Origin: Hydrangea macrophylla
Taxonomy: Eukaryota > Streptophyta > Magnoliopsida > Cornales > Hydrangeaceae
Reading direction: 5' to 3'
Length of the DNA stretch: 64,000 nt
Assembly: GCA_033977485.1 (NCBI GenBank)
Contig: CM066988.1
Coordinates: 77,658,669 to 77,722,668, forward strand
Numbering within the stretch: position 1 is the first letter of the stretch; each line of letters starts with the position of its first letter. A program made the translations under genes and the position numbers. Positions 22,571-32,870 of the stretch are shown one piece after another. The notes below the pieces were generated by a model. It saw nothing but the letters and a program-made list of their open reading frames with translations. It ran no database searches and was not told the origin of the DNA.

Positions 22571-23612
22571 CTGGGTTGTGAGCACACTTCTTCAGCATGC
22601 CGATGTGGAATATCTTGTGCACTCATGACATCTTTGGTGGCAACACAAGTCGATGAGCAACCTTTCCAACACGTTCTAGAATCTCGAATGGTTTGATGAA
22701 TCACGGCGATAACTTGCCTCTCTTCTGACCAAATCTGATGGTTCCTCAAACAGGTGAAACTTTAAGCAGCACAAGATCTCCAACGGTGAATTCCAAGTCT
22801 TTAAGTCACTTGTCAGCCTAGCTCTTGTTCGGGTCTAAGCTTTCCTCATCTTCTCACGTACAATCTGAATCTTCTCGCTAGTTTCTTGTACCTTCTCTGG
22901 ACCAAGAAGTTGATTATCTCTGACTTCAGCCCAACATAGTGGCGATCAGTAAGGTCTTCCATACAAAGCTTCAAACGGTGCCATCCTTATGCTCGTATGA
23001 CAACTGTTGTAGGAGAATTCGATCAAAGGTAAGTGTGTCTCCCAAGAACTCTCAAAATCAATAACGTAAGCGCGTAGCCTATCTTCCATCACTTGATTAA
23101 CTCGTTCAGTCTGTCCATCAGTCTGTGGATGAAAGGTTGAACTCAAGTTCAGTGTAGTTCCCATTGGAGACTCTTCCAAAATTCTACAGTAAATCGCAAA
23201 TCTTGATCTGACATGATTAAAAGAGGTACACCATGTAACCGTACAATGTGTTGTAGATACATTTGGCTCAAACGTTCCACTGGATACGTCATGCTATAGG
23301 CGATAAAATGTACTTTCTTTGTAAGTCGATCCATGATCACCCAAATTGCGTTGTGGTTCTGCTGTGATTTCGGTAATCCTACCACGAAATCCATGGTTAT
23401 GTGTTCCCATTTCCATTGAGAATCACTAACGGCTGTAGTAGTCCAGGTGATCTCTGATGTTCTGCCTTTACTTGTTTACAAGTAAGACATTGAGCTACAT
23501 ACTTAGCTACTTCTCTTTTCATTCCTTTCCTCCAAAAATTCCTCTTCAAATCCTTATACATCTTCGTACCTCCAGAATAAATAGTCATCCATGACTTATG
23601 TGTTTCATCCAA
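22571..23612 (-). pseudogene. Integrase (HHCC zinc-binding and DDE core)
   Basis: Reading down the minus strand: the zinc-binding part (23612-23400) HKSW...GGTKMYKDLKRNFWRKGM...YVAQCLTCKQVKAEHQRSPG. Next comes the catalytic core, MDFVVGLPKSQ (first D), IMSDQDLRFTVEFWKSL (second D) and HPQTDGQTERVNQVMEDRLR (E). Then IEFSYNSCHTSIRMAPFEAL and YGRPY. The three parts lie in different frames, so at least two frameshifts exist, but all three DDE residues can be read. The remaining ~350 bp to the chromodomain is degraded but keeps HKLAHRLVLPPKM-like sequence. Confidence 0.88.
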
Positions 23613-23786
23613 TATTTCTTTCTAGAGATTTTCTTCGTCGGGTACACAGAGTCTACATTTACATCGTAAGGCTCTGTCTGTGCTAATACTCTAGACTTTG
23701 GGTTCATTGGCTGACATCTTGGCAAACCATAACTTCAAATCTTCCATCGTTTGCTGAGCTTCTATGATACGGCTGATCAAAGTTGG

Positions 23787-24560
23787 TTATACCATAAGAC
23801 ATCCAGAATTTTGTCCTTCCATTGGTTCCATTGACTGAAGATCGAATTCAGCTAAAACTTCTAATGCTCTCCATTCTTGAATTAATAACGTAGCAATCAC
23901 TCGTCGAGGTTTACAACTCAAAGCATCTGCTATGACATTTACTTTACTTGGATGGTATTGCAACGAAAAGTCATAGTCTTTGAGTAACTCCATCCATCTT
24001 TGTTGTCGCATGTTCAACTCCTTCTGAGAGAACAAATATTTTAAGCTCTTATGATCAAAAAATAGATCAAACTTTTCTCCATAGAGATAGTGTCTCCAAA
24101 TCTTCAATGCAAATACTATTGCTACTAATTCCAGTTCATGCGTAGGATAGTTCTTCTCATGTACCTTCAATTGTCTTGATCCATAAACAATCACATTCCT
24201 ATCTTGAATAAGCACACAACCCAGTCCTTGAACCTTGATCCTTGTAACTATTCGAGGAAGTGGATATCTATTCTTGGTCGTAAACTTGTTTAATTCCCTG
24301 TAGTCTATGCAGAGTCAAAGTGTTCCGTCCTTCTTCTTCACAAACAGAACTGGTGCTCCCCAAGGTAACGTACTCGGACAAATAAAACCTAAATCTTCAA
24401 GCTCCTAAACTTGCCTCTTTAATTCCAACATCTCTATTGGTGTCATCCTATATTGAATCTTAGATATCAACAATGTGCCAGGTATTAGTTCCAAACAAAA
24501 TCTATTTCTCTTTTCGGTGGAAGTCCTTTTATATCCTAGAATACATCCTAAACGTCATAC
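23787..24560 (-). pseudogene. RT-RNase H with the RT palm deleted
   Basis: The N-terminal RT reads WGAPVLFVKKKDGT, then [20 protein letters not shown]. It then jumps at about 24225-24250 straight into [20 protein letters not shown], the start of RNase H, followed by [40 protein letters not shown] and VIADALS. In a complete gypsy RT roughly 170 or more residues, including the YVDD active site, lie between these two points. The deletion is internal and clean, and the sequence stays close to open across it. No polymerase activity is possible. Confidence 0.85.
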
Positions 24561-24869
24561 ATAGTAAGAATCTGATCTATCGTTAGTTCTGTACTCATAT
24601 TCCCGATTGTAGCTAAACTGCTTGTCAAGAACAAATCGTTCATTCACTGACAATAAAATCTGATCGTCGGTCATCCTAGTATCGAAAATATAATCGTCCT
24701 AGTTGGGTAGTCCAAATTGGCCTCATACTTAGTCAACTAATCCATCCATAGGATAATGTCAAACTTTGCCATCGATAGAACTACAAGTCTACAGGAAGAT
24801 TCCTATCTCCTAAGGTCAAAGGGTAATCTTTGCACACTTTACCCAACTTAACAGTTACTCCCAATGGCG

Positions 24870-25010
24870 ACACAGCATTGAGTGCTGGCTCAAGTGTCTG
24901 GGGTTCTAAACCCAATTAACGCACAATCTTAACATCAATAAATGAACATGCAGCTCCAGTATCGAATAAAACTTTAACTGGACTATGAAAGAGTACAAGC
25001 GTACCTTCCA
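24870..25010 (-). pseudogene. Retroviral-type aspartic protease
   Basis: The minus strand reads VKVLFDTGAACSFIDVKIVR, the DTGA active-site loop of chromovirus protease. A possible substrate-binding flap region follows downstream to about 24770, with stops. In the family it cleaves the Gag-Pol polyprotein. Confidence 0.8.
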
Positions 25011-25139
25011 AATGTTGCTGCTCATCAGCCTTAAAGCCTGCCTCTACTGGGATGATAGCAGTCATCCTAATTTGATCTGGGGGTCCTTAAATTCCTTGAA
25101 CTGGTGCCCTATAGTATCCTCCTCGTGGTGCACAACAAT

Positions 25140-25270
25140 CCTTGCTTAAAAGTGCCCTGGCTTGTTGCAATTTTGGCAGTTAGCACCCATCCGGTGGTTA
25201 ACCCTGGATGTTGTGCAGAACTTGTCAATGTGCCCTAGCTTTCCATAATTAAAACATCCTCCGGTGTTGG
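25140..25270 (-). pseudogene. Gag zinc knuckles (first one damaged)
   Basis: The minus-strand reading CFNYGKLGHIDKFC has the CX2CX4HX4C spacing, but the second Cys is Tyr (TGT to TAT). Further on, ANCQNCNKPGHF starts a second knuckle that meets a stop after GHF. Nucleic-acid packaging by Gag would be impaired. Confidence 0.75.
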
Positions 25271-25895
25271 TTGGCGGGGATGTTAGCAATGCTTGAGGTT
25301 ATGATCCTCGCTATTGATATTGATACGATCGAGGGTAGCTTAATTGAGGCATCTTGGTTCCATTCCAGGTTCTCTTGTTTCCTTAGAAATTTCCTTGAGG
25401 TCTCCAACTCTGAGTATTCCTTGGTAGCTAGGTCTAGAAATTCCGTGGCTGAAATCCGCTTGACAAGTGAAGTCGATTCATTTGGTAGCTCGGTCTAAAA
25501 ATTCTGCAGCTAAAATCCTCTTGACAACTGAGGTCAATTCATTTATGGTCCTTGTGCTGGATAAACGTCCTTCTCCAGTCCTGTAGCAAATCTGACAATT
25601 CCCTCAAATGACTGATTCAGATGACCAACCATCATATGTCTAAGGTGGGGGTTCAATCCTTGATGAAATCACTTCACCTTCTTCTGTGGAGTGTCTATCA
25701 TATGTTGAGCAAAATGAGATAGACGCTCGAACTGTGTTGTATATTCTCGCACAATCTATCCTCCTTGGACCAGATTAAGAAAATTTCTCTTCTGTTGATC
25801 TCTCTCATCTTTTGGGAAGTAATTTTCCAAAAATCTTTCACAAAATATCCCCCAAGGCATTCTCCTTGTAACTTTAGCTCCTATTGTAGCTCTTT
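25271..25895 (-). pseudogene. Chromovirus Gag, middle part, degraded
   Basis: The minus strand keeps Gag-like scraps such as RMPWGIFCERFLENYFPK and RSTRLIWSKEDR-type readings near 25870-25745 across several stops. It links the retrotrans_gag domain to the zinc knuckles. Plus-strand readings here are chance. Confidence 0.6.
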
Positions 25896-26253
25896 CAGCT
25901 TTTCACCAATCTGCGGCAGCGTGAGTCAACTGAAATGTGGCAATACGACACTTATCTTGCTTGGTACATTCCAAAACTTCAAAACTCAATTCCATTTCCC
26001 GTATCCATTGTTCCGTCTTCCATGACTCCGTTAACCCATCAAATTTCTCTGGACGTAACCCAGGGAAACATTCGAGTAACTTATCACCGGTCTGTCTTGG
26101 TAACGGTGGTGCAACAGGTCTCTGGTGAGTAGAGTGGTTATAAGTATCTCCCACATCTTCCATCCTCTGCATGAAGGCTTCAAAACTTCTGTTGGATCCA
26201 TACCTTCCAGAATAGGGGCTCCCAATCCTGCTTGATTCCTTGGTCTAACCATA
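25896..26253 (-). pseudogene. Chromovirus Gag (retrotrans_gag domain)
   Basis: A plausible Gag start is MVRPRNQAGLG at 26253. After a frame change the core reads FPGLRPEKFDGLTESWKTEQ, then WIREMELSFEVLECTKQDKC, then RIATFQLTHAAADW, a clear plant gypsy retrotrans_gag domain. The start and the core lie in different frames. It forms the capsid of the virus-like particle in functional relatives. Confidence 0.85.
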
Positions 26254-26983
26254 GTGATAATGTGTGCTGTGTACATACAAAAGACCTATTGATTAACAAA
26301 AAGTCTTCTCGTAGAAACAAAATCAAGATAGAACTAGAAGCAACCAGAATTAACAGTTCTACTAATCAGCATACAACACTCAAATATACAATTAATATCA
26401 AAAGTACTGCTCGTATATATATATATATATATATCAAAAGATGTACCATAGAGTACACAGTAACCGTTCTATGTACCACGTGGGACATAAGCAAATACAA
26501 TGCTAAGGGCAACCATACTAGTGGAATCTAGCTGTACAATAAAACTATGGTCAAATAGCTATCTCTCAAGCTCCCAAAAATCTGGTGGACAACATGTCTT
26601 GATATAAAACTAACAAAAACTAAACCCTGCTGATCCCAACTCAAAAGTCGTCAGCATCTGATCCTACTAGTGGTGCCTCGTCCCCTGAATCGATATCCAT
26701 CTCCTCTCCTCAACTAGTGCGGCAAGATCTCCGACTACCACTCCGATATCCCAATCCTCAACTACGTTATCTGCCATTATCGCCTGATTAGCAACGTCGA
26801 CAGCTACAGTAGCGAATCCATCAGCTATATCTAAAGCTCCGGCTAATGCATCCTCTCCCATAACAAGATCAACTAGATGTCCAAGCATCTCAGCTATCCA
26901 TCCTACTGCCATATTGGCCATGGATGCCATATGTACTATCGGTCCAACGGGTAATTAATGCAATACGGGTACTTCCGGCACAA
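26254..26983 (-). other. Chromovirus 5' region between leader ORF and Gag
   Basis: Non-coding or decayed. It contains a (TA)n tract at about 26416-26434 and a minus-strand reading of 87 residues (26930-26667) that is Ala/Val/Asp-rich and matches no family I know. Confidence 0.5.
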
Positions 26984-27713
26984 CTATCTCCTCATCGGAC
27001 GTCCCCCTCTACTACCTCCATGATCACGTCTCCCTCTACTACTTACTATATATGCCCCAACAGCCTCGGGGTCATCTGGCTCCTGCTCTGGCTCTGGCTC
27101 TGGCTCTGGCTTTGGCTCTGGGTCTGGCTCTGGCTCTGGCTCTGGCTCCTCATCAGGAACATACTCTGGCTCCTCTGGGTCATCCTCTGACTCATCATCA
27201 TTGTCGTCATCGTCTGCAGGCTCCTCTTCTTCTGGATCTTCATCGTCCATAAGCTCCTCCTCTCTCTCCCCGTCAATATCCTCATTAGGATGGTCATCTT
27301 CTGGATCTGGGTCCTCCTCACCCTGAATTGGCTCAGGCGCCTAGTATGTCAAGTACCGGTGATGGGGGGACTATAGGTGTTGGTGCAACTGCAGGCTCTG
27401 GTGGAATAGGCCCAGCTAAAATAGCTCACAACTCAATCTCATCTACCTCTGGCTTACTCAGAATCAATCTAGCCATCTCCTGGTATATGGCTACTCGGGT
27501 CATAACGTAGTGATACACATCTATACGTATCTCTGTCAGGTGTATCGTGCCTATAACATAGAAAGAAGTCCATATCCTCTCCTCCAAATATCGACTAGCG
27601 GTCTGGTGAATATGGCTCTGGTATATCTCTGGTATGGCTGGCTCCACTGTATCGCCATGAATAATATGTCCGCCAAAAGAGTCATCCACAAACAGGTGGA
27701 AATCTGGATCCAT
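26984..27713 (-). pseudogene. Leader ORF of chromovirus: helical N-domain, Pro-rich linker, acidic PE-repeat tail
   Basis: The minus strand starts MDPDFHLFVDDSFGGHIIHG, then YQSHIHQTASRYLEERIWTS, then IYQEMARLILSKPEVDEIEL (27713-27429). After one stop it continues in frame as a proline-rich linker, AILAGPIPPEPAVAPTPIVP. A shift to the next frame then gives EEDPDPEDDHPNEDIDGERE, MDDEDPEEEEPADDDDNDDE and about eight PE/PK dipeptides (PEPEPEPDPEPKPEPEPEPE), ending VGAYIVSSRGRR. One stop and one frameshift apart, it is a single ORF of roughly 230-240 codons upstream of Gag. Function unknown. Confidence 0.65.
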
Positions 27714-27849
27714 ACTAACCTACAAAGGAAACTATCTATCGTCAGAAAGACAAACTTGTCTTAAACTCATATCTCATCTCAGGAAATCTCAAATACTAGG
27801 ACCAGATAGTGTGGAATCGTTTAGTGAATGAAAGTATCACAAACCTAGA

Positions 27850-27861
27850 GCTCTAATACCA
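27850..27861 (-). other. Primer-binding site for initiator tRNA-Met
   Basis: Minus-strand TGGTATTAGAGC, one base different from the canonical TGGTATCAGAGC complement of tRNA-iMet 3' end, sits 7 bp inside the 5' LTR. This is the normal priming site for this lineage. Confidence 0.85.
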
Positions 27862-27868
27862 AAAATCC

Positions 27869-30128
27869 TATCACGCCCTGGAGCAGCAAAAATAGAGAAA
27901 AAATTTCCTTTTTGGGTTCATAAGGAATGACAATTGAAAGTCACTAAATATCCACACTACATAGTACTAGCCCACAAGATATAAAGGGATAGCAACAACT
28001 GAATATAATAACAGAAATACTATTATAAACATCAGAGTGTGGTCCGCAGGATCATAACAGTTCTGGAGACAGCATGTGCGCAAGTACCCGTTAGACTAAA
28101 TTCAACAGAAATAATGAAAATGTAAACTAGATAAAACTATCTTCAGATCTTCAGCTGGCATAAGGGTATTCGTCAGCATAACAGAGTTCTCCAGTATAAC
28201 TGGCATCAATGGGGCCACCCTCTGCAAAATCCCCCTCAGGGTAGTAGCTGCTATCATAAACTTCCTTACCTGCATTAAAAGGGATAGGGTAGTGTGGACT
28301 GGGAATGTTCAAGCAATAACGGCCGCCAGCTTAGTGAGAGCTGAGTGAATAGAAACTCATAGGGTATCAATGATATAACCTATAACAAGTTATTGAAGTC
28401 ATAAGATATAGTTCTACTACATAATATCTTCTCTGTATTCCAACGTTGTGAATCAACCCTTATCGTCTTTTTATCCTAAGACCGATAATCAACATACTCT
28501 GCTTAGAAAGAACAGACTCAATCGTTTCACATATATAGACATACCATCATTTTGTCCATTGCTCGTTAAGGATATATACCATCCACCGCAATCATGGACA
28601 CCACGTCAATCCATCCCCTGCTCATTAAGGATATAAACCATCCACTGCATGTCAGGGATACGACGCTTTGAAAAACAGTATATCAAATCTATTGCCACGA
28701 CTCATCATTGTATACCAGTGATCCCCATCCACCGCTCATTAAAGATATAATCATCCACTGCTCGTTAAGAATATAACATGGATCATCTGGATACCTTAGG
28801 ACTACATGATCCTGCCCACTGCTCGTTAAGGATATAAACCATCCACCGTATGTGAAAGCATATCATGACCAGGCATCCGTCCATGTACTATTCCCAGAAC
28901 TTATCAAACCTACTTATGTTATACACTAACATTGATACATGACATCCCACTATGGCTTGACTACTCTGATTGAAAAGAACGGATATCGAATTCATACATG
29001 AACTGCATAACATTTAACGTCACTATGTTAATCCATTATTCTTAATCGTACTTATCTTTACTGACACATTATCCCTGATCCACCCATAATCGCATAATGA
29101 AAGTCTGGATTGAGAACGAACCATCGAACCCTCTATATAGTAAACAATAGAAACAAACCATGTTTTTCCAATACCTATCGATTGAGACAAGGGTCAACGA
29201 TTGGGATAATATATATAAAAATTGATTGGGAAAACATGCCAATCGATTATATCCAAAACAATGGCAATTGATTGTTAACTTTGGTAATCCATTGGGTTAC
29301 AAACAATGACAATCGATTGGGAATCAACTGATATTAATCGATTGGGAAAAGTCTAATTGATTGGGACTTCGTCTTCTCCAGCAGATACATAAAACAGAAT
29401 AAATAAATGTCATAAAGATGCATTTATTACATCTAAACACTACCAAAACTTGTAAAAATATATACAAGAGAGACCAAGTGAGTAAAGACTCACCTAAGGC
29501 TGTGTTTGGTGTGTGTATAGCTTGGAAGTCTTCAAGCTTTCTCTCTCCTCCTTCTCCTTCTGTCCTCTGTCTTAGTCTCTTCTCCTCTCCTCTTCCTCCT
29601 CATCCTTCTTCTTCTTCTTCTTCCCCTCTTCTCTTTTCTAGTTCTCTCCTCCTCTATTCTAGAGTATGTGTGTGTGTGTGTGTAGATATATATATATATA
29701 TGTATGTTTATATGTTTGTATGTATATATATAAACTCTTTCTCTCTCAAACTCCACTGAACTAAAATAGACCCAAGGCATATAAATGGACTGGTATATAT
29801 AGTAAATGAGAGTGCCACACGTCCAAAGCTCAAGCAAAGAAAAAAACTTGTCTCTGCTTATGCCAATCGATTGGGATTGATGGCAATCGATTGGTTACAA
29901 ATATTTGAAGGCAATCGATTGGTATACTGCCATATAATGAATTCAGGTCAGTAGAATAGAAATCAATTGGAAATATGGCAATCAATTGGTTTACTAAAAG
30001 TAGCAATCAATTGGGATACAAAGATAATCAATTGGTAACCAAAATTACCAAATGAGAGGTAAGGGTTATACAAGGATATAGAAACGAATACCAGGTCTTA
30101 TTTATATAACAAAATACAGGGTATTACA
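27869..30128 (-). repeat. 5' LTR of chromovirus (2260 bp)
   Basis: Its end reads TGATAGGATTT instead of TGACA because the terminal CG was mutated. It keeps a 320-bp segment (29537-29860), missing in the 3' LTR, made of CT-rich sequence, (TG)n, (TA)n and minus-strand TATA-like motifs (ACTATATATACCA near 29791-29803). CAATCGATTG clusters occur at about 29175-29360 and 29860-30020. Confidence 0.9.
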
Positions 30129-30133
30129 TATTG

Positions 30134-30720
30134 ATCCAAACACGTACTCGTAAGAATTCACCCAAGCTGAGACCCATATCATTCGTGTCCACCATCTGAA
30201 CTTCGCCAACCCTACTACCCAACCTTGTACCCATCTCCTTAGTCATGCTGCCGATTGGAAGGTCATAAATCTAAAGCCAATTTGACATATGATCAAAAGA
30301 AACCTTGTTTACCACCATCGTGACCTCTAACTCAGTCAACATAAGAGGTTGTTATCAAAAGTCAACGGCTCTATTCGCTAGATCCGTTTTTTATCATCCA
30401 CGTTGTTGAACTCGAACAAGTAACGATTGCTACCCATCTCTCTCATAGAACAACCATCTCCTTTCCACAGAGACGTGAAAGCTTTCCTCAAGATTTCAGT
30501 GTTGATCGGTCTCACAATGCATAGAGATCCCATGCGACATAATCTCTCCTTAACCCTATCACGAGAGAAATCAACATCTTCCAAGATCACTCCCTTTTTC
30601 TCCTCCTCGATGAAAGAAAGATTTGAGAATAATTTATCCACCTCCAGATCCATCGCAGAATGATAAAAATGGAAGAAATTATGCACAAAATCATACACAA
30701 ACCATTAAAGCCGAAGCCTC
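30134..30720 (-). pseudogene. LINE ORF1 N-terminal part (DUF4283-like)
   Basis: The minus-strand reading MDLEVDKLFSNLSFIEEEKK is followed by CIVRPINTEILRKAFTSLWK and YLFEFNNVDDKKRI. This corresponds to the DUF4283 domain at the start of plant L1 ORF1 ('LSLTEEE...', 'F...W...R.A..G..L.IF.F'). After 30378 the reading shifts frame and continues toward the chromovirus junction at 30128. A start at Met 30651 is plausible from the family pattern. ORF1 is an RNA-binding chaperone in the L1 ribonucleoprotein. Confidence 0.8.
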
Positions 30721-30801
30721 AAGGTGACAAACTAGGGCAAGCCCTAACAACCCTCTTCTAAAACCCTAGGGTCCCAAAGAGACTTTTTTGTGCCTAAGAT
30801 C

Positions 30802-30815
30802 GCACATGTAGTTAT
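30802..30815. repeat. Right copy of probable LINE target-site duplication
   Basis: GCACATGTAGTTAT, partner of 3603-3616. About 80 bp of GC-poor 5' UTR (with AACCCTAGGGTCCC) separates it from the ORF1 start region. Confidence 0.6.
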
Positions 30816-31806
30816 AATAGAAATATACGATTTGGTTCCTAATTATGGTGATTAATAGGAATTGATTCTGACTTGATTTGGTGTATAGAAATTAATCCTT
30901 AATTTGCAATAGAAATCAATAATTAGACCCTATTCCTAAATGGTTAGTATAAATCCGGACCATTATACCCATGTCATACATATATACATAACTGTATATG
31001 TATACACATATATATGACACATGTGAAATTCAAATAAAATTACATAAGGTAGTTAATAAATGGAGTGGATTGTTAGGAGATCATGGATAATGATTTTTAT
31101 CTCAAAAATCAAGCTAATTTGTGGTTCAAAACAATGCATTTTTTAAATTTGTATGTAATATGTTTATAGTAAAAAATGATTTGTATGTTTTATTGATTCG
31201 AATCATAGAAATAATAGAAAATTTTGTGTGGAAGATTGAAGGTTGCTGATAAAAAGGTAAAAAATTCGCACAATATAGTGCAAAATTCATAACTGTAATT
31301 CACAATATAGTGCGAAATCATGCTGAAATTCATATTTTGAGAATTTGGTGATAAGCTTGTTGGAAGAAGTGACTTAGTTGTGAGAAATTTCGTATTATAT
31401 CCATTCAAAAAGTGAGAAATTTGTATTACTAAGTGTGAAATTTGTTATTATAGTATTCAAAATTGGCCATATGATTAGATGTACATATGTATATATGTAC
31501 CACAAGCACAAATAAGGCATGTGAATGACGGATATTGCAAGTGCAATCCATGGAGATCATAGATAAGAGAATAAATATTGCTACAATTAAGGAGTTTCCT
31601 TATTTTACTCAACATTCAAATTTGTTAGCTAAAATCGAGGAGTTTTCTCAATCTGGTAAAATGATCTGTATGTAATACGTTTATAGTAGAAAATAATCTG
31701 TATGTTTTCTTTTGATTGAATCACAAAAATAACAGACAATTTTGTGTGGAAGATTGAAGGTTGCTGACAAAAAGGTGAGAAATTCTCTTAATATAGTGCG
31801 AAATTC

Positions 31807-31868
<62 letters not shown>

Positions 31869-32608
31869 CACTGTGTATATTCAAAACACTTCCAAAATTG
31901 TGGTATATTCAGTTATGGGAAACGAATTTTTAGGAGATCATAGATAAGGGGATTAATATCCCTAAAATCAAGGGATTTCGGTTTAACAGAGTAATGTGAG
32001 AATTTCTCACTTTTGTTTTTGTATATACAACTGTGTATATTCAAAATACTTCCAAATTCGTGTTATATACGGTTATGGGAAGCGTTTTTTTAGGAGATCA
32101 TGGATAATGAGATTAATATCCCTAAATTCAACGAATAATTTTCTTATTATTAAGTGAGAATTTCTCACTTGATGTGTAAGAATTTTTCTCATTATTAAGT
32201 GAAAAACTTCTCAGTATGTTTGTATGTCTTTCTTTTGAAAATAATCATCCTTGTGTTCTGTATATGCGTAATGGTATTAGCGAAGGTCTTTTTTCGAGTT
32301 TTTAATTTAAGGTGAGAAAATTGTGGTTATTTAGTGAGAATTTCTCACTTTTGTTCAAATATATACACATCCAGACAATATTTATCAGAAATTTGTCACT
32401 TCTCATTAACAAAGTGAGAAGTTCTCATCAAATAACCACAAATTTGATGAAAAATTTCTCACTTCTGCACAAAAACAAAATTTTAATAAGACGAATTCTT
32501 TGTGAAACTTCTATTCAAATATATATACACACAAACAAATTTTGCACTATTTTTTTCTTAGCGATCATGAAATTTTCTACATCACCAAAAAACTACAAAC
32601 AAAAAAAT
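30816..32608. other. AT-rich region with duplicated blocks and GTGAGAATTTCTCAC palindromes
   Basis: No gene recognised. 31130-31330 and 31670-31815 share TTGTGTGGAAGATTGAAGGT and TGCTGA-AAAAGG sequence. 31870-31985 and 32030-32135 share ACTGTGTATATTCAAAA, AGTTATGGGAA and TTAGGAGATCAT. The 15-nt palindrome GTGAGAATTTCTCAC is perfect at 31996, 32154 and 32334, with several degenerate copies. (TA)n/(GA)n lies at 31807-31869. Probably a remnant of an unrecognised repeat family. Confidence 0.6.
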
Positions 32609-32613
32609 ATAAT
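32609..32613. repeat. TSD (ATAAT) of element B, left copy
   Basis: Identical to 47030-47034. Confidence 0.93.
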
Positions 32614-32870
32614 TGTAGACACCCCAATTTCGACCGACCGCCGAATTTAGGAGAGCGTCACCTCCACGTCCGATGATGATAAGGACCGAAAGATTCGAAG
32701 TATTTCAAGCTCTTCAGAAAGTTCTCCAAACGCAGTAAAATTTCACAGAAAGAGGAAAATACCAGGTATTTAGGAGAATTCGGGTATAAAACATAATTTT
32801 CGGAAAAAATCCTCAAAAATCATTTGCTTTGGGAAAAAGAAAATCTAAAAGAGGGAATCTTAGCTAAAAA

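Larger units (their letters stand above)
20379..30128 (-). mobile_element. Chromovirus (Ty3-gypsy, Tekay-like), full length but defective
   Basis: The minus-strand element is bounded by LTRs that begin TGTAATACCCTGTA and end GGGGCGTGACA. Its ends interrupt the LINE, with TATTA (20374-20378) and TATTG (30129-30133) as a one-mismatch 5-bp duplication. The domain order is a leader ORF, Gag, zinc knuckles, PR, RT-RH, INT and chromodomain. The PBS pairs with initiator tRNA-Met. Stops, frameshifts, an RT-core deletion and a damaged zinc knuckle make it inactive. Many differences look like G-to-A or C-to-T changes, as expected for methylated DNA. Confidence 0.92.
3617..30801 (-). mobile_element. L1-type LINE, nearly full length, split by two LTR retrotransposons
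   Basis: Read on the minus strand, the pieces appear in the correct order of a plant L1: ORF1 DUF4283-like region (30.7-30.4 kb), CCHC knuckle (20.3 kb), endonuclease (19.6-18.9 kb), endonuclease-RT linker (6.9-6.4 kb), RT (6.35-5.07 kb), zf-RVT (4.67-4.28 kb), RNase H (4.13-3.65 kb) and an A-tail. Subtracting the insertions at 6966-18854 and 20379-30128 with their 5-bp duplications leaves about 5.5 kb, a normal L1 length. Every ORF has stops or frameshifts, so it is inactive. It is the oldest element in this nest. Confidence 0.85.

Noticed and set aside
26984..27250. Plus-strand Leu/Trp/Ala-repeat ORFs over 26924-27252
   Set aside because: They are antisense readings of the GAGCCA-type hexamer repeat that encodes the PE dipeptides of the minus-strand leader ORF.
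29418..29837. Arg/Glu-rich and Ser/Pro-rich ORFs in the chromovirus 5' LTR
   Set aside because: They are translations of CT/AG-rich and TG/TA microsatellites.
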